Source: Candidatus Pantoea deserta (GTDB taxonomy: Bacteria; Pseudomonadota; Gammaproteobacteria; Enterobacterales; Enterobacteriaceae). Taken from it: a stretch of DNA of 64,000 bases. Positions 60,965-64,000 of this stretch are shown here, one piece after another (position 1 is the stretch's first letter; every line of letters begins with the position of its first letter). The position numbers and the translations under genes were made by a program. The stretch is taken from assembly GCF_003813865.1 (NCBI RefSeq), contig NZ_RMVG01000003.1, positions 186,001 to 250,000 on the forward strand. Direction: 5' to 3'. The notes beneath the pieces were generated by a model, which was not told where the DNA came from, did not search any database, and saw nothing but the letters and a program-made list of their open reading frames with translations.

Positions 60965-60988
60965 ACGTCTCTGCTTCGGCAGAGACGT
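60965..60988 (+). terminator. Hairpin after fliZ
   Basis: ACGTCTCTGC-TTCG-GCAGAGACGT, a perfect 10-bp stem with UUCG loop, but no T run. Confidence 0.55.
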
Positions 60989-61047
60989 CTCAGAGTGAGA
61001 TTCAGCGCGTCCGCTGAACAGGAAAGAGACACCGGAATAAGCTTTAG

Positions 61048-61980
61048 CTAGTGTGAAAGCTGCGCCAGATCCTGTTCGGTCAGCCCGGTCATTTGCATCA
61101 CGATTTCACGGTCAAGACCGTTTTTTAACATGGTTCGGGCAACCTCGCATTTGGCTTCCTGCTTGCCCTGGCGTCGGCCTTGCTCTATGCCTTTTTCCAT
61201 GCCTGTTTTCAGGCCTTTTCGCTCAAGCTGTTCTGCAATGGTCATAAGGATCTCCCCATGTCGCGGCACCTGCTGTGCCAGTTGCCGAACAAATGCGTCG
61301 GCGTCCGCTGTCTCACCTGCCTGAAGGATATAGTGTACCAGCGATACTATCTGTGATGAAGTGAGGTAATCCTTTAACAGCATGGGCACCAGCCGGTCCA
61401 GCATCTCCGCCAGATCGCGCTGGTGAATATGTTTTTGCAGCAGCGTCAAAGCGGCCATGCGGCGATGGTTCGCGATTTCATCGTCCGGAATGACGGTAAC
61501 GTCTACCAGCGGAAACGCCTGGCCGTAGATTCTGGCCGCCAGCGCCGAATCGCTAAACTCATCCAGCCAGCAGGTAGACCAGGGGTAGGGGCTACGTTTG
61601 CCTGCATAAAACAGCACCGGCATCACCAGAGGCACCCTCTCATGACCCGCATCCAGATGGCGCTGCATCGCCGCAACCGCATAGCGCAGCAGGCGGAAAG
61701 CCATATGCTTATCGGGCGTGGACTGATGTTCAATCAACACATAGATATATCCCTCATCTCCGTGGATGGTCCTGAGGCTGTAAAGAATGTCGCTGACATA
61801 ATGGCGCAGATCATCCTCAACAAAAGAACCTGACTCCAGTTTCAGCGTGTTGAGATCGCAAATGGCGCGCAGTTCTGGTGGAAGGTGGATGTCCATAAAG
61901 TCGCGGGCGACGTCCGGCTGAGAGAGAAATTGCCGAAAGGCGGCGTCGTGCGGCACAGGGGTATGCTTTTTCTTCTTCAT
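61048..61980 (-). CDS. Rpn family PD-(D/E)XK nuclease
   Basis: A 310-residue protein of the recombination-promoting nuclease (former transposase_31) family: HDAAFRQFLSQPDVARDFM at the N-terminus, SDILYSLR with the Asp, YIYVLIEHQSTPD with the Glu and Gln, LRYAVAAMQRHL, and a C-terminal repeat-like EKGIEQGRRQGKQE. Rpn proteins cut DNA and some act in phage defence. It interrupts the flagellar strand between fliZ and dcyD. Confidence 0.9.
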   Translation of the reverse strand: MKKKKHTPVPHDAAFRQFLSQPDVARDFMDIHLPPELRAICDLNTLKLESGSFVEDDLRHYVSDILYSLRTIHGDEGYIYVLIEHQSTPDKHMAFRLLRYAVAAMQRHLDAGHERVPLVMPVLFYAGKRSPYPWSTCWLDEFSDSALAARIYGQAFPLVDVTVIPDDEIANHRRMAALTLLQKHIHQRDLAEMLDRLVPMLLKDYLTSSQIVSLVHYILQAGETADADAFVRQLAQQVPRHGEILMTIAEQLERKGLKTGMEKGIEQGRRQGKQEAKCEVARTMLKNGLDREIVMQMTGLTEQDLAQLSH

Positions 61981-62147
61981 CTTTCCTGACTCCGAAAAAA
62001 ACCTGCCGCCACTCTACCCGCGGATAAAAAAAACACATTGATCCGGTCATCCATCGCAACCTTCTTTTTAAAAACGCGAAGGCAGATGATTCCGCGCGTA
62101 ACTTCTGCAACACTGTAGACATCATTGTGACAGCCCCGGAGGCCGCG

Positions 62148-63134
62148 TTGTCTTTACATCTTATTCATCAGTTTCCTCGTCTTGAGCTACTCGGCGCGCC
62201 TACGCCGCTGGAACACCTGCCGCGCCTTTCTGACTACGTCGGCCGCGACATCTTTATCAAACGTGACGATGTCACGCCTGTCGCGCTGGGCGGAAACAAG
62301 CTGCGTAAACTGGAATTTCTGGCGGCTGATGCGCTACGAGAAGGGGCTGACGTACTGCTGACGGCGGGCGCTATCCAGTCTAACCACGTTCGTCAGACGG
62401 CGGCCGTCGCGGCTAAGCTTGGTCTGAAATGCGTGGCGCTGCTGGAAAACCCGATTGGCACCCGCGCGGAGAACTATCTCAGCAACGGCAACCGGCTGCT
62501 GCTGGATCTGCTTGAATGTGAAATCGTACCGGTAGAAGCATTAACGCATCCTGCGACGCAGCTGGCCGAGCAGGCGGAACGCCTCGAAGCGCAAGGTTTT
62601 CGTCCCTATATCGTGCCGGTTGGCGGATCGAACTGGCTGGGCGCGCTCGGCTATATCGAATGCGCGCAGGAGATTGCGCACCAGAGCGAAGGCGTGGTCG
62701 ATTTCGCCGCCGTGGTGGTGGCCTCAGGCAGCGCGGGAACGCATGCCGGGCTGGCGGTCGGACTGGAGCAGCTGCTGCCGGAAACCGAACTGATCGGCGT
62801 GACCGTTTCGCGTAAAGCGGAGCAGCAGCTGCCGATAGTGGACAGCCTGCGTCAGCAGCTGATCAGCAAGCTGGAGGTGACCAGTAGCGCGCCCGTCACT
62901 CTGTGGGATGACTATTTTGCGCCTCGCTATGGCGAGCCGAATGAAGAGGGCATGGAGGCGGTAAAACTGCTGGCGAAGCTGGAGGGGATTCTGCTCGATC
63001 CCGTCTATACCGGCAAAGCAATGGCGGGTTTGCTGGACGGGATCGCCCAGAACCGTTTCCGCCGTGAAGGCCCCTTGCTGTTTGTGCATACCGGCGGCGC
63101 GCCGGCGTTATTTGCTTATCATCCTTCGGTCTGA
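62148..63134 (+). CDS. dcyD: D-cysteine desulfhydrase DcyD
   Basis: A PLP enzyme matching E. coli DcyD along its length ([38 protein letters not shown] with the PLP Lys, [17 protein letters not shown]). I chose TTG at 62148 because GGAGG lies five bases before and the product then has 328 residues, the E. coli length; the GTG at 62127 would add seven. It makes pyruvate, sulfide and ammonia from D-cysteine. Confidence 0.93.
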   Translation: MSLHLIHQFPRLELLGAPTPLEHLPRLSDYVGRDIFIKRDDVTPVALGGNKLRKLEFLAADALREGADVLLTAGAIQSNHVRQTAAVAAKLGLKCVALLENPIGTRAENYLSNGNRLLLDLLECEIVPVEALTHPATQLAEQAERLEAQGFRPYIVPVGGSNWLGALGYIECAQEIAHQSEGVVDFAAVVVASGSAGTHAGLAVGLEQLLPETELIGVTVSRKAEQQLPIVDSLRQQLISKLEVTSSAPVTLWDDYFAPRYGEPNEEGMEAVKLLAKLEGILLDPVYTGKAMAGLLDGIAQNRFRREGPLLFVHTGGAPALFAYHPSV

Positions 63135-63241
63135 GCAGGCTGAAAAAAAGCGTTTATACTTCGCGAGTTATTACCGCAAGACCGGGCGTCGCACCTGCGC
63201 TGCCTGATAACACACATCACATACTAATAAATGGGGTAAAT

Positions 63242-64000
63242 ATGATTTTTTCTCGTGTTAGTCGCCATCTGGCGATGGGCGTAATGGCGGTGGCGCTGGT
63301 GGCCGGCGTTAACCTCAAGACGCACGCAGCAGAAAACCTGCTGACGCAGGTTAAAGATAAAGGCGAGCTGCGTGTGGGTCTCGAAGGCACCTATCCGCCG
63401 TTTAGCTTTCAGGACGAGAGCGGCAAACTTACCGGTTTTGAAGTGGAATTTGCCCAGCAGCTGGCGCAGCACCTGGGCGTGAAAGCTAAACTGCAACCGA
63501 CCAAGTGGGACGGGATGCTGGCGGCGCTGGATTCAAAGCGTATCGACGTGGTGATCAATCAGGTGACCATCTCTGAAGAGCGTAAGAAGAAGTACGACTT
63601 TTCAACCCCCTATACCATTTCCGGCGTACAGGCGCTGACGATGAAAGCCAAAGCGGGATCCATCACCAAACCTGAGGATCTGTCAGGCAAAAGGGTCGGC
63701 GTTGGTCTGGGATCCAACTATGAGCAGTGGCTGCGCGACAATGTGAAAGGCGTCGATATTCGCACCTATGACGACGACCCGACGAAGTATCAGGATCTGC
63801 GCTCTGGCCGTGTGGACGCGATCCTTGTCGATCGCCTGGCCGCGCTGGATCTGGTAAAAAAAACCGGCGACACCATGGCGGTAGCGGGCGCGCCGTTCTC
63901 GCGTCTGGAGTCAGGCGTGGCGCTGCGTAAAGGCAACACCGATCTGCTTAATGCCATCAATCAGGCCATTGCGGCAATGCAGAAAGACGGTTCGCTGACC
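63242..64000 (+). CDS. tcyJ: Cystine-binding protein TcyJ (FliY), 3' end beyond window
   Basis: The first 253 residues of a periplasmic solute-binding protein: signal peptide to about residue 29, then GELRVGLEGTYPPFSFQDESGKLTGFEVEFA and YDFSTPYTISGVQALTMK. It feeds the TcyLN cystine importer. Only a dozen or so residues should be missing. It follows dcyD, whereas in E. coli the order is fliY then dcyD. Confidence 0.93.
   Translation, partial: MIFSRVSRHLAMGVMAVALVAGVNLKTHAAENLLTQVKDKGELRVGLEGTYPPFSFQDESGKLTGFEVEFAQQLAQHLGVKAKLQPTKWDGMLAALDSKRIDVVINQVTISEERKKKYDFSTPYTISGVQALTMKAKAGSITKPEDLSGKRVGVGLGSNYEQWLRDNVKGVDIRTYDDDPTKYQDLRSGRVDAILVDRLAALDLVKKTGDTMAVAGAPFSRLESGVALRKGNTDLLNAINQAIAAMQKDGSLT

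Overview
The window is chromosomal DNA of a gammaproteobacterium of the order Enterobacterales. The flagellar block (fliC, fliD, fliS, fliT, amyA, a YedD-type lipoprotein, and fliB, fliA, fliZ, dcyD, tcyJ) is typical of enterics. The extra genes in it and the sequence flavour make Erwiniaceae (Pantoea, Mixta or Erwinia) my best guess, but I cannot prove the genus.

Region 1 (1 to about 38,300) is most of a lambda-like siphophage prophage, entered from the left in its immunity region. In order it holds a GNAT-like gene behind the repressor; cI and cro with a three-operator PR/PRM region; a nutR-like site; cII with a PRE site; a ParB-like gene; replication genes O and P with an iteron origin inside O; nin-region genes (ninB, ninG and small ORFs); Q with pR' and tR'; two phage tRNAs; an unrecognised two-gene module; pinholin, SAR endolysin, Rz and Rz1; a KilA-N gene behind a structured leader; terminase, portal and head genes; tail genes; a tape measure; the M-L-K-I-J tail tip; a Cor-like exclusion lipoprotein; a tail fibre and its chaperone. 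Small accessory genes (morons) with their own promoters and terminators interrupt the structural genes at 17.6, 24.4-27.0 and 36.4 kb.

Region 2 (about 38,300 to 44,700) is a graveyard of related prophages, probably stacked at one attachment site. A repeated attachment-like segment occurs three times (near 38.3, 43.5 and 44.5 kb). Between the first two lie an integrase killed by one in-frame TGA, a 5'-truncated excisionase, a frameshifted tail-spike remnant and an intact three-gene O-antigen glucosylation (gtr) operon. Between the second and third lies an integrase with a large internal deletion.

Region 3 (44,700 to 64,000) is host chromosome: a small lipoprotein, Zur-controlled zinT, short peptides, an S24-like repressor divergent from a three-gene membrane/coiled-coil/repeat-protein operon, a TonB-like lipoprotein, dinI with a LexA box, a DUF6388-like gene, a YedD-like lipoprotein, amyA, then the flagellar late genes. 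Sigma-28 promoters are visible before fliC, fliD and fliA. fliB would methylate flagellin lysines. An HNH-nuclease gene lies between fliB and fliA, and an Rpn-type gene between fliZ and dcyD. The window ends inside the cystine-binding protein gene tcyJ (fliY).

The strongest leads for new biology are the soluble-plus-membrane pair at 8,086-9,592 (RexAB-like or Kiwa-like in architecture), the moron cluster at 24,450-27,029 with its repeated leader, the structured RNA ahead of the KilA-N gene, the S24-repressor-controlled operon at 46,788-49,111, and the tandem attachment-site array.
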